Shown here: positions 7,606 through 16,498 of the stretch, in pieces
Layout: the number at the start of each line of letters is the position of its first letter
Numbering within the stretch: position 1 is the first letter of the stretch
Assembly: GCF_900564155.1 (NCBI RefSeq)
Contig: NZ_LS999839.1
Coordinates: forward strand, 4,399,097 to 4,463,096
DNA from: Pedobacter schmidteae
GTDB lineage: Bacteria > Bacteroidota > Bacteroidia > Sphingobacteriales > Sphingobacteriaceae
Reading direction: 5' to 3'
DNA length: 64,000 bases
The notes under the pieces: generated by a model
Database searches by the model: none
What the model was told of the DNA's origin: nothing
What the model saw: the letters and a program-made list of their open reading frames with translations, nothing else
Made by a program: the position numbers and the translations under genes

Positions 7606-8976
7606 ATGATTACAAATGAGACTATAGTTGCCTTATCTACACCGCCCGGAGTGGGTGCTATAGGAGTCATCCGTCTTTCGGGAAAGGATGCCATTGCCAT
7701 TACCAATTCTGTTTTTAGTGGCAAAGATTTGCTTTCCCAGGAATCGCATACCATACATTTTGGTTTAATTAAAGATGGAAATGTAGTTATTGATGAGGTG
7801 CTTGTGAGTTTGTTTGTCGCTCCAAAATCTTATACCAAAGAAAACGTGGTGGAAATATCCTGCCACGGTTCAAATTATATCATTCAGCAGATCATCAGTT
7901 TATTGATCAGAAAAGGGGCTTCTGCTGCTAAGCCTGGTGAATTCACTTTGCGGGCTTTTTTAAACGGAGGACTAGATCTTTCACAAGCAGAGGCAGTTGC
8001 TGATCTGATCTCTTCCGATTCGGCTGCAGCACATAGTGTAGCGATGAATCAATTGAGAGGTGGCTTTAGTACAGAGCTAAATGTATTGCGTGAGCAGCTG
8101 ATCCATTTTGCCTCGATGATTGAACTGGAGCTGGACTTTGCAGAGGAGGATGTAGAATTTGCCAACCGTGATCAATTGCAGGAGCTGATTGGCAAAATTA
8201 CCTTGGTATTGAATAAGTTAATCCGTTCGTTTGAACTGGGCAATGTAATTAAAATGGGCATCAACACGGTTATTGCCGGTAGGCCCAATGCGGGAAAATC
8301 CACTTTGCTAAATGCTTTGTTAAATGAGGACCGGGCTATTGTAAGCGAAATTGCCGGTACCACGCGCGACACCATCGAAGAGGTATTAAATATCAATGGG
8401 ATTAATTTCAGATTGATTGATACGGCTGGTATTCGCGAAGCTACTGATACCATTGAGGCTATTGGTGTAGAGAAAACTATGCAGAAGATTAACCAGTCGG
8501 CCGTTTTGGTATATCTGTTTGATGTGGTTAACCTTACCAGCGAGGAAATTGAGGAAGATATTTTAAGATTACACAAACCAGGGTTCCCATTTCTGGCTGT
8601 TGCCAATAAAATGGACCTTTCGTATAGTGACCGGTTGAAAGAGCTTAAATTACCTTCCGATATCAGCTTTATCTCGATTTCGGCAAAGGCAGGACAGCAT
8701 ATTGATGAGCTGAAACAGTTGCTGTATGATACTGCGGTGGGAGATAAGCTATCTGACAACCATACGATGGTAACCAATATCAGGCATGTGGAAGCTTTGC
8801 AACGTACTAGGGCGGCTTTGAATAATGTTGCTGCAGGATTGGAAAATCCCGTGACTTCTGATTTTCTGGCTATGGATATTAAACAGGCCTTATATTATTT
8901 GGGTGAGATTACCGGCCAGGTAACTACAGATGACTTGCTGGAAAATATATTTAGCAAGTTCTGTATCGGCAAATAG
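7606..8976 (+). CDS. mnmE: tRNA modification GTPase MnmE
   Basis: 456 residues, normal length. With MnmG it installs the aminomethyl-type group at C5 of the wobble uridine of several tRNAs. The N-terminal tetrahydrofolate-binding domain begins TIVALSTPPGVGAIGVIRLSG. The inserted G domain has G1 GRPNAGKST (225-233), G2 TTRD, G3 DTAG and G4 NKMD. The C-terminal CIGK (453-456) carries the essential cysteine. A small hairpin follows. The 3' end of this gene is a known integration site for some genomic islands (SGI1 in Salmonella), and accessory-looking DNA begins right after it here. Confidence 0.97.
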   Translation: MITNETIVALSTPPGVGAIGVIRLSGKDAIAITNSVFSGKDLLSQESHTIHFGLIKDGNVVIDEVLVSLFVAPKSYTKENVVEISCHGSNYIIQQIISLLIRKGASAAKPGEFTLRAFLNGGLDLSQAEAVADLISSDSAAAHSVAMNQLRGGFSTELNVLREQLIHFASMIELELDFAEEDVEFANRDQLQELIGKITLVLNKLIRSFELGNVIKMGINTVIAGRPNAGKSTLLNALLNEDRAIVSEIAGTTRDTIEEVLNINGINFRLIDTAGIREATDTIEAIGVEKTMQKINQSAVLVYLFDVVNLTSEEIEEDILRLHKPGFPFLAVANKMDLSYSDRLKELKLPSDISFISISAKAGQHIDELKQLLYDTAVGDKLSDNHTMVTNIRHVEALQRTRAALNNVAAGLENPVTSDFLAMDIKQALYYLGEITGQVTTDDLLENIFSKFCIGK

Positions 8977-8982
8977 GTTTGT

Positions 8983-9001
8983 AACTGATTGAAAATCAGT
9001 T
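8983..9001 (+). terminator. Weak terminator hairpin after mnmE
   Basis: AACTGATT and AATCAGTT pair across a three-base loop seven bases after the mnmE stop, followed by TGTTTG. The short stem and weak U-tract make it a modest candidate. The rest of 9002-9340 is AT-rich with no gene I can support. Confidence 0.4.
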
Positions 9002-9340
9002 GTTTGCATGTAATGCGAAAAGTATTTAACGAACTTCTATTAATAATGTAAGACGTTGTTTTTCAGGAGTATAGCGTTATTTTTTTGATTTCATTCGAGT
9101 AAAGCCGCATTTTTTAAGATTTTTTGTACCTCATTTGTATCTCAAAAGTTTAAATAAGTGCTTTCCTAAATTTATAAGAAAGTATGTCTCCTATAAACCC
9201 TTATATATGCTTATTTACTCTTAGCTATGCTAAATCACAGGTGAATTACTAAAGATGATTTATAAGCATTTTATTAAGAAACTAATTAAATTAAAATGAG
9301 GACGATTTCTATAATGATTCCTTTGTATTCGAAGTTGTAA

Positions 9341-9580
9341 TCAAAACTTCGAGACTACTTCCAGACCAGCAGCTATTTCAGATTTGTAATCATTACCTGG
9401 AACGCCTTTTTGTTTATACTGATGATAAAGGGCAATCAGTTGCCTTATTGCTAGTGCATCAATTAAAGAACCATCAGAAGGAGTCATGCACGCGACACCA
9501 GCAAATAATTTTCCGGATAAGTATATGGTATAGGCCTCAGTATATCGCAGTCTGTCTTCCCGATTCCGGGCTGCTATCAA
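9341..9580 (-). CDS. Hypothetical 79-residue protein
   Basis: A single frame opens at a TTG (9580) directly after a stop, with no ATG alternative near the N-terminus. The product (MIAARNREDRLRYTEAY ... KSEIAAGLEVVSKF) is soluble and helical, with a single cysteine; it has no family I recognise. It lies on the strand opposite to the FecR gene that follows, where an ECF sigma gene would normally stand. It may be a fragment of an older gene. Low confidence that it is expressed. Confidence 0.3.
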   Translation of the reverse strand: MIAARNREDRLRYTEAYTIYLSGKLFAGVACMTPSDGSLIDALAIRQLIALYHQYKQKGVPGNDYKSEIAAGLEVVSKF

Positions 9581-9665
9581 GTTTTTTTTCTTTTAGCGTA
9601 GGGTAAACCTGAGGGCTTTGCGTATTACTACCGATAAACGAATTAGAAACTAAAAGAAGCTACCC

Positions 9666-10739
9666 TTGAAAAATAAACTTCTAAAAGAATTAATTACAAA
9701 ATCCCTTCATGGAACATTAGACGAGGAGGAATCCAGGAGATTGTATGCCTGGATTCAGGAAAGTAAAACCAATGAAGCGCTATATGTAAAACTTAAGGAT
9801 GTAGATACCCTGCAAAATATTCAAAGACATTACAAGCAGGAAAGCAATACAAAACAAAAAACATATAAGATGTTTCGAATCGGCAGCGTGGCTGCTGCCA
9901 TTGTGATACTTACAGCCGTAACGTTGAATTACTGGAATTCAGGGCAGTCGCCTGCACTCCCGACATCAGAAGATAAGGTTATGCTCATTTCTGGTAAAAG
10001 GAGCTATCAACTTTCTGAAAAACTGGAGAAAAACAACAAAGTTCCCCATGCTTCAATAAGTCAGCTTTTTAATATTTATGAGGTAGAAAGCGATGCCAAA
10101 CAAAAGGATTATACTTTAGTTGTGCCAAAAGGAAAGACGTACGACATAGCGCTTATGGACGGAACAGTGGTAACCCTAAACGCGGATAGTAAACTCATAT
10201 TCCCTGCTATTTTCGCTAGTGATCATCGAACAGTAACTATATCAGGCGAAGCTTTCTTTAAGGTTGCCAAAGACAGAAAAAGACCATTTATCGTAAAAAC
10301 CAATCGGGGAGAGGTTATGGTGTTGGGCACTCATTTTAACATTAATTCCTACGACGATACAGGAGCGGATGCCATCTCATTAGTTGAAGGAAAGATCCAG
10401 GTATCAAAGGAAGATGAGGTGATGACCCTTGTTCCTGGGCAGGCAGCCCTACTTCGAAAAAACGAACCCATAAAAGTATCATCATTTGATCTTGAAGAGG
10501 TGTTGGCCTGGAAAGAAGGGTTATTTCTTTTTGACGATAGAAACTTAGCTCAAGTACTTACGGAACTAGAAAAGTGGTATCCTGTCGAATTTAAATACAC
10601 CAATGCAAATCTCAAAACCATACCAATCTATATTAAAATGAAAAAGGACAGAAAGCTTGAGGATATCCTCATGGCGCTGGAACAGACCAACCGTATCAAA
10701 TTCAAGAAAAGCGGAACCATCATTACAGTAGGCCCATGA
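9666..10739 (+). CDS. FecR-type anti-sigma factor
   Basis: 357 residues with a TTG start in the chosen reading. The layout is typical: a cytoplasmic helical N-terminus (1-75) that binds the sigma factor, one membrane helix (VAAAIVILTAVTLNYW, about 75-90), a periplasmic FecR beta domain (YTLVVPKGKTYDIALMDGTVV ... ISGEAFFKVAKD ... VLGTHFNINSY), and a C-terminal STN-like DUF4974 region. Such proteins sense ligand loading of the SusC partner and release an ECF sigma factor. The cognate sigma gene is not upstream as usual; the only candidate is the frameshifted gene at 20172-20716, ten kilobases downstream. Confidence 0.9.
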   Translation: MKNKLLKELITKSLHGTLDEEESRRLYAWIQESKTNEALYVKLKDVDTLQNIQRHYKQESNTKQKTYKMFRIGSVAAAIVILTAVTLNYWNSGQSPALPTSEDKVMLISGKRSYQLSEKLEKNNKVPHASISQLFNIYEVESDAKQKDYTLVVPKGKTYDIALMDGTVVTLNADSKLIFPAIFASDHRTVTISGEAFFKVAKDRKRPFIVKTNRGEVMVLGTHFNINSYDDTGADAISLVEGKIQVSKEDEVMTLVPGQAALLRKNEPIKVSSFDLEEVLAWKEGLFLFDDRNLAQVLTELEKWYPVEFKYTNANLKTIPIYIKMKKDRKLEDILMALEQTNRIKFKKSGTIITVGP

Positions 10740-10770
10740 CCGAAACTGTAGCATTAACTTTTAATCATCC

Positions 10771-10818
10771 AATTATGAATCAATAACCCAATTATGAAAC
10801 ACTAAGCTTAATTATGAA
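10771..10818 (+). repeat. Threefold AATTATGAA repeat in the susC leader
   Basis: AATTATGAA occurs at 10771, 10790 and 10810. The third is the SusC start; the first two open two-amino-acid-scale minigenes (ATG AAT CAA TAA and ATG AAA CAC TAA). The copies may come from a duplicated initiation region. Confidence 0.5.
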
Positions 10819-13800
10819 CCACTTAACCAGCTTATGCAAACAACTTTTGTTAAAGGGGGCCAAAGCAATACTGACCATGTCGCTCCTCTTTGCAATAGTC
10901 TTTACCTCAGCAGCCGCAGCGCAGCAACAAGAGGAACGTATTACCATCAATGTTAAGAATATTTCCATCAAAGAATTTATCACCCGGATTGGAAGACTTA
11001 GTAAATTAGAGTTGGTATTTACGAGTTCTGACTTAGATCAAAACCAAAAGATTACCTACCAGGCCAAAAATAAGCCACTTAGCCAGGTTTTGGAGGAAGC
11101 GTTAAAACCTATTGGTCTTGGCTTTAAAATTGAAAAAGGTATTATCTCTATTTTTCGCCAGCAAAAAATGTCTGGCAGCGATACCCCTACAAGTTCTGTG
11201 CATGGTAAAAGACTAAGTGGACAAGTGATTGATGCTGTAACCAAGCAACCCTTGGTTGGCGCAACAATCTCAACACCTTCTAATTCCGCCAAGGTAATTA
11301 CCCAGGGAGACGGGAGTTTCAGTATTCCTGTTGAGGCTAATGAGCATACGCTATCAGTATCGTATGTTGGTTATACGCCGACAAGTGTACCGATTCAGAA
11401 CAAATCCACTGTTGCCATCCATTTAAATCCAGTAACAACAGCATTAGATGAAACTGTTGTTACTGGTATGTTTACCCGTAAACAAAGTACCTATACCGGA
11501 GCTGTCAATACCCTTAAAGCTGAAGAAATAATCCGGACTGGTAGCCTTAACATCATAGAGGCAATTGCCCGTCTGGATCCATCATTTCAATTGTTGGTAA
11601 ATGATCAATTGGGATCTAACCCCAATGCCATACCTGATATACAGATGCGGGGCGCTTCCTCCTTTTCTGACATGAAAGGACGCTACACCTCCAGCCCTAA
11701 TCAACCTTTATTCATCATCGATGGTTTTGAACAATCTGTTTCACGAGTATTCGATATGGACATTAACCGTATTCAGAGTATTACACTATTAAAGGATGCT
11801 ACAGCAAAAGCAATTTACGGTTCAAAAGGCGCTAATGGAGTAATCGTAATTGAGACAAAAAAGCCACTGCCGGGAAAGTTACGGGTTTCCTATAAAGTAG
11901 ATCTAAATGTACAGGCTCCCGTATTAAGCGATTATAGACTAACTGATGCCCGTCAGAAACTGGAGGTAGAACGTTTGGCGGGTATGTTTTCCTCTCCTTA
12001 TCCAGAACAGCAACTGGCGCTCGACCAAAAATATCAGGCCATACATAGTGATATTCTTAAAGGGGTGAATACGGATTGGTTAGCTCAACCGACCCGTGTG
12101 GGCATTGGGAACAAGCATTCATTGTCGTTAGATGGTGGAGATGAAAGTGTATTGTATAGCATTAATGTTGGGTACAACAACAATGCAGGGGTAATGAAGG
12201 GATCGAGCAGAAATAGTCTTGAAGGAGGCTTCAGTTTTCAATACCGCTATAAGAACCTCACTTTCAGAGAGCAGCTTTCCATTATATCTAACAAGGGTAT
12301 AGAGTCACCATACGGCTCGTTTGAAGACTACGCAAAAATGAACCCATATTGGAAAATGAAGGACGAAAGGGGACATTTAATTCCTATACTTGGTGTGTAT
12401 GATAGGTATCATTCTACCGATCTGGACGGCGACGGGGTCTTAGATCAGCAGTTTTCTATATATAACCCTATGCTTAATGCGAATACCAAGTACTTAAACC
12501 AATCAGAGTACCTTGATCTGACCAACAACTTTTATGTAGAGTGGGCATTACCAAAAGGTTTTAGGTTTACTGGTCGTATTGGAATTACGAAGTTGAAAAC
12601 GGATGGCGATCTGTTTTATCCATCCAATTATGCAACGCTAGATCCCAATTCCCCATATAATTTCCGGTCTGTACGACCTGATGCAGCTAATGATGCCTAT
12701 TACAAACGTGGACAATACACCAAATCGCATGAGAACCGGTTCAATCTGACTTCAGATATAGGGTGGAGTTACTCCAAAATGATGGGAAAGCACCTGATTT
12801 TCTTTAACAATCAATATACGCTTTCCGAAAACCAAAGCAAGCTGGAGAGCTTCAAAGGTCAGGGCTTTGCCGATAATGCTACCTCAATAGGACAAGCCAG
12901 GCAATATATGGAAAATGATAAGCCCTTTGGTAAAGATACAAAAGCTCGTGAATTGGGTATCGTTGCGTCGACGAACTACTCCTACGATTCCAGGTACCTT
13001 TTGGATGCCAACTATAGGGCGAATGCATCTTCTCTGTTTGGTGCCAATAATCGTTGGGGACACTTCTGGTCAATCGGTGCAGGATGGAATGTAAACCAGG
13101 AGAATTTCTTAAAAGAAAGCTCCGTTATTGATAATCTAAAATTCAGGGGGTCTTACGGATATACAGGATCTCAGAATTTTGAATCTTACCTTGCCATGGC
13201 GACCTATACTTATTTCAATGATCGTATATATGACGATGTGATAGGAGCCAATCTATTGGCTTTGAGTAATCCTGATTTGAAATGGCAACAAACACTGGAC
13301 AAAAATGTAGGTGTGGATCTTTCTGTATTTAAACGTTTCAATTTATCATTCGATTTTTATACCAAAACCACATCGGATTTGCTGACACCAATTAAAGTCG
13401 TGCCATCAACCGGATTCGATAACTATACTGAGAATTTGGGTAAATCAGAAAATAAAGGAATTGAGGTAAGGGCAAACGTAATCTTGATATCGAATACGAA
13501 GCAAGATATTCAGTTATCAGTATTTGGAAATTTGGCACATAACAAAAATAAATTGTTAAAAATAGGGGACGCGCTATCAGCCATCAATGATGCTACCGAT
13601 AAGGCGCAGTCTAACATTGATCCCAATCCAGAAAACGGATGGAAAAGGCAGCCTCGCGTAGAATATGCTGAAGGAGAATCACTAAGTGCAATCTGGGGAG
13701 TACGTTCCCTCGGTATTGACCCTTTCAATGGGATGGAAGTGTTTTTGAAAAAAGATGGAACCAGAACGTATATATGGGATACAGCAGATAAAGTTGTACT

Positions 13801-14278
13801 TGGTGATGAGTTGGCAACTGTTCAGGGTAGCTTAGGATTCAATCTGGATTATAAGGGACTGTCTGTTTCTACTAATATAGCCTACAGATTAGGAGGTCAA
13901 AGCTATAACCAAACCCTGGTAAATCAGGTAGAAAATGCGGACCTGCAATATAATGTAGATCAGCGAGTATTTACCGAAAGATGGAATCCGGAAACACCAG
14001 GTGTTCCGGCAAAATATAAGAGACTATCCAGAGGTGTCAGTCCAACTATGCCATCGTCTAGATTCATTCAAAACAACAATGAGTTGAAATTATCTTCTTT
14101 AAATATTGGATATGATTTTCGTCATGTAAACTTTATAAAGAATGCCAAGCTAGTGGAAAGACTTAGGATATCGTTTGCGATGAATGATTTGCTTAGGTTT
14201 TCTACGGTAAAAGCTGAGCGAGGTACCTCGTATCCTTATGCGAGATCATTTATAGGTTCTATCCAGGCAACATTTTAA
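10814..14278 (+). CDS. SusC-type TonB-dependent outer-membrane transporter with STN domain
   Basis: 1154 residues. After a signal peptide (ending AAAAQQ at about 38) come an STN domain (ITINVKNISIKEFITRIGRLS), a carboxypeptidase-regulatory-like barrel (LSGQVIDAVTKQPLVGATIS), a plug domain containing the QMRGASSF and GSKGANGVIVIETK signatures, and a large 22-strand barrel ending ...SFIGSIQATF with a terminal aromatic. The STN domain is the part that contacts FecR, so this transporter is a signal transducer as well as an importer. It forms a pair with the SusD 14 bases downstream. Substrate is not evident: no glycoside hydrolase or peptidase gene is adjacent. Confidence 0.95.
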   Translation: MNHLTSLCKQLLLKGAKAILTMSLLFAIVFTSAAAAQQQEERITINVKNISIKEFITRIGRLSKLELVFTSSDLDQNQKITYQAKNKPLSQVLEEALKPIGLGFKIEKGIISIFRQQKMSGSDTPTSSVHGKRLSGQVIDAVTKQPLVGATISTPSNSAKVITQGDGSFSIPVEANEHTLSVSYVGYTPTSVPIQNKSTVAIHLNPVTTALDETVVTGMFTRKQSTYTGAVNTLKAEEIIRTGSLNIIEAIARLDPSFQLLVNDQLGSNPNAIPDIQMRGASSFSDMKGRYTSSPNQPLFIIDGFEQSVSRVFDMDINRIQSITLLKDATAKAIYGSKGANGVIVIETKKPLPGKLRVSYKVDLNVQAPVLSDYRLTDARQKLEVERLAGMFSSPYPEQQLALDQKYQAIHSDILKGVNTDWLAQPTRVGIGNKHSLSLDGGDESVLYSINVGYNNNAGVMKGSSRNSLEGGFSFQYRYKNLTFREQLSIISNKGIESPYGSFEDYAKMNPYWKMKDERGHLIPILGVYDRYHSTDLDGDGVLDQQFSIYNPMLNANTKYLNQSEYLDLTNNFYVEWALPKGFRFTGRIGITKLKTDGDLFYPSNYATLDPNSPYNFRSVRPDAANDAYYKRGQYTKSHENRFNLTSDIGWSYSKMMGKHLIFFNNQYTLSENQSKLESFKGQGFADNATSIGQARQYMENDKPFGKDTKARELGIVASTNYSYDSRYLLDANYRANASSLFGANNRWGHFWSIGAGWNVNQENFLKESSVIDNLKFRGSYGYTGSQNFESYLAMATYTYFNDRIYDDVIGANLLALSNPDLKWQQTLDKNVGVDLSVFKRFNLSFDFYTKTTSDLLTPIKVVPSTGFDNYTENLGKSENKGIEVRANVILISNTKQDIQLSVFGNLAHNKNKLLKIGDALSAINDATDKAQSNIDPNPENGWKRQPRVEYAEGESLSAIWGVRSLGIDPFNGMEVFLKKDGTRTYIWDTADKVVLGDELATVQGSLGFNLDYKGLSVSTNIAYRLGGQSYNQTLVNQVENADLQYNVDQRVFTERWNPETPGVPAKYKRLSRGVSPTMPSSRFIQNNNELKLSSLNIGYDFRHVNFIKNAKLVERLRISFAMNDLLRFSTVKAERGTSYPYARSFIGSIQATF

Positions 14279-14292
14279 AATAGATCTGAATT

Positions 14293-15726
14293 ATGAAATA
14301 CAAAGAAATTATACGACAAATTATTGTAAGCATATTCATACTTACTATTTTATCCCAGTTCTATGCCTGCAAGAAATGGCTGAATGTGCTTCCTGAAAAT
14401 GAGACAGAGGCTACGGCGCTTTTCTCAACAGAAAGGGGATTTCAAGAGGCCTTGAGTGGCGTTTATACGTTAATGAGTGAGTCTGAACTATACGGTCGGG
14501 AACTTACTTTTGGCTTTGCTGATGTGATCGCACAACAATACGGAATGCTACACGAAATGAGCCCTTATTTTTATTCGCAATTCTTCGAATTTAGAAATGA
14601 AAAGAGCTTACAGTTAAGTAATGCCATATGGAAAAAACAATTTAATGCCATCGCGAATGTAAACAACATCCTTGCCTTTATAGATAAGAATGAGCCGGTG
14701 TTTACATCAGAAACTTCGTATGCGATAATCAAAGGAGAAGCGCTAGCCATCCGTGCCTATTTACATCTGGATCTGCTGCGTTTATATGCTCCCCACAAAA
14801 TAGCAAACAACACAACTGAAAAATGGCTGCCCTATGTTGATGAGTTCAGCAAGAACACGTCCCAATCACTATCCTTCGATGTTTTTATGGACAAGTTATT
14901 GACTGACTTGACTAATGCAGAAAAATTGTTGAAGGTAGATCCAATACTTACGGGTAAAACTTTGACAGATTTATATTTTAAAAACAGACAATATCACCTC
15001 AATTATTTTGCGGTAAAAGGACTTATGGCACGGGCCTATCTTTACCGTGGTAATTTAAAACAGGAAGCTTTTAATTGTGCAAAAGAAGTGATTGATGCAC
15101 AGCAGAACAAAGGATTATTTCCATTTGTGCAGGCAGTAGATGCAACAAATGTAGATCGAAATAAGCGTGATCGAACTTTTTCGACAGAGCATGTATTTAC
15201 TTTGAATATCCGCTCACTTCAAACTTTCATTACTGGCTATGTAAGTCAGGTACAAAATGGATTGGCATTAATTTCACGTGAGCCGCTAATCGACCTTTTT
15301 GAGGGGTACCCCGACTATCGCAAAGAGTTCTTCGAAGCGGATGGTACAGTACAATCAGTACCTTCTAAACTCTGGCAGGTAGACCCATTGAAAAAGTACA
15401 CTTATAAAATGCCGATGATCCGCATTACGGAAATGTATTATATAGCCGCAGAAACGACGGATAATCCTGCACAAGCGCTGAGTTACCTGAACACAGTAAG
15501 GCAGGCACGTAATATTCCTCTAGCATTAGCGGACCTGGATCCGGAAATGCTGAAAGCTGAGATTTTTAAAGAGTATAAAAAGGAGTTTTTTGGAGAAGGG
15601 CAGTTGTTTTATTATTACAAAAGACATAATGCCACAGATGCTGGTAGCTGGACTCAGCAATTCAAATATGTGCTACCGATGCCGGAAGATGAAATCAACT
15701 TTGGGGATAGACCACGTCCCAACTAA
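14293..15726 (+). CDS. SusD/RagB-family surface lipoprotein
   Basis: 477 residues. The lipobox SQFYAC predicts lipidation at about residue 26. The helical TPR-like SusD fold is recognised from the N-terminal KWLNVLPENETEATALFSTERGFQEALSGVYTLM pattern, the AIRAYLHLDLLRLYAP block and the C-terminal EYKKEFFGEGQLFYYYKRHN block. It caps the SusC barrel and captures ligand. Gap of 14 bases from susC and 23 bases to the next gene, so one transcript. Its ligand is unknown. Confidence 0.93.
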   Translation: MKYKEIIRQIIVSIFILTILSQFYACKKWLNVLPENETEATALFSTERGFQEALSGVYTLMSESELYGRELTFGFADVIAQQYGMLHEMSPYFYSQFFEFRNEKSLQLSNAIWKKQFNAIANVNNILAFIDKNEPVFTSETSYAIIKGEALAIRAYLHLDLLRLYAPHKIANNTTEKWLPYVDEFSKNTSQSLSFDVFMDKLLTDLTNAEKLLKVDPILTGKTLTDLYFKNRQYHLNYFAVKGLMARAYLYRGNLKQEAFNCAKEVIDAQQNKGLFPFVQAVDATNVDRNKRDRTFSTEHVFTLNIRSLQTFITGYVSQVQNGLALISREPLIDLFEGYPDYRKEFFEADGTVQSVPSKLWQVDPLKKYTYKMPMIRITEMYYIAAETTDNPAQALSYLNTVRQARNIPLALADLDPEMLKAEIFKEYKKEFFGEGQLFYYYKRHNATDAGSWTQQFKYVLPMPEDEINFGDRPRPN

Positions 15727-15749
15727 GCATTAACCTTAAAGAAAAAATT

Positions 15750-16469
15750 ATGAAGAAGATAATCATATTCTGCTTTCTAATCTTGACAATTGGCATGGTA
15801 TCTTCCTGCAAAGAAGACGAGATCGATTTGTTCAGTGGAAAAGCAGCACTATTTGCTGGTGTGAAAATGAACGAAAGAAGCACTCCTGAAAATGATATGG
15901 ACTCCGTTCGAAGTGTGGCATTTGGATTTTCGGATCTACAGGAAACTACGATCAATTTTATGATTCGCTTGCAGGGAATACCGGGTAAAGAAGATCGAAA
16001 AGTAAAAATCAAGATTTCGGGCGATGCAACAAAAGGGACGGATTATGAGCTAAATGAGAACGTGGTATTGCCAGCTGGGGCACATTATGTACTTATTCCT
16101 TGTCGTATCATTCGTAATCCAACATTCATGGATACACAAAAAAGAATTATGTTGAGTCTGGTTGCTGATGACCTGTTTGAGGTACCCGACACCAGTAAGG
16201 CTCGTATCAATGTGTCGGATGGTATCCCTACAGGATGGGTGAATAATTCTTTTGCCACATATGTTTTTGGTAGTTGTAGTAAAGTTAAATATCAATTCTT
16301 TTACGGTATGATGGGGTATTATGATTTGGGGGATGTTTTATATGGAGACTTAAACAATATAGGCAAATATCTCAACAAGAAAGTTGATGACTACAATCTC
16401 AATCCAGATAAATATGAACATAAATACGGAGATGTACCACTGGGTTTCAGATTTGATCCATGGGACTAA
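15750..16469 (+). CDS. DUF4843-type lipoprotein
   Basis: 239 residues with a lipobox VSSC at about residue 20 (MKKIIIFCFLILTIGMVSSCKED). The body is beta-rich with KVKIKISGDATKGTDYELN and ends in a tyrosine-rich tail, the pattern of DUF4843 proteins that follow SusD in many Bacteroidota uptake operons. They are thought to be accessory surface proteins. Its last bases overlap an alternative start of the next gene. Cell surface or periplasmic face of the outer membrane; biochemical role unknown. Confidence 0.75.
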   Translation: MKKIIIFCFLILTIGMVSSCKEDEIDLFSGKAALFAGVKMNERSTPENDMDSVRSVAFGFSDLQETTINFMIRLQGIPGKEDRKVKIKISGDATKGTDYELNENVVLPAGAHYVLIPCRIIRNPTFMDTQKRIMLSLVADDLFEVPDTSKARINVSDGIPTGWVNNSFATYVFGSCSKVKYQFFYGMMGYYDLGDVLYGDLNNIGKYLNKKVDDYNLNPDKYEHKYGDVPLGFRFDPWD

Positions 16470-16498
16470 ATTCGAGCGCTAAATTAAACCTTAAAAGC

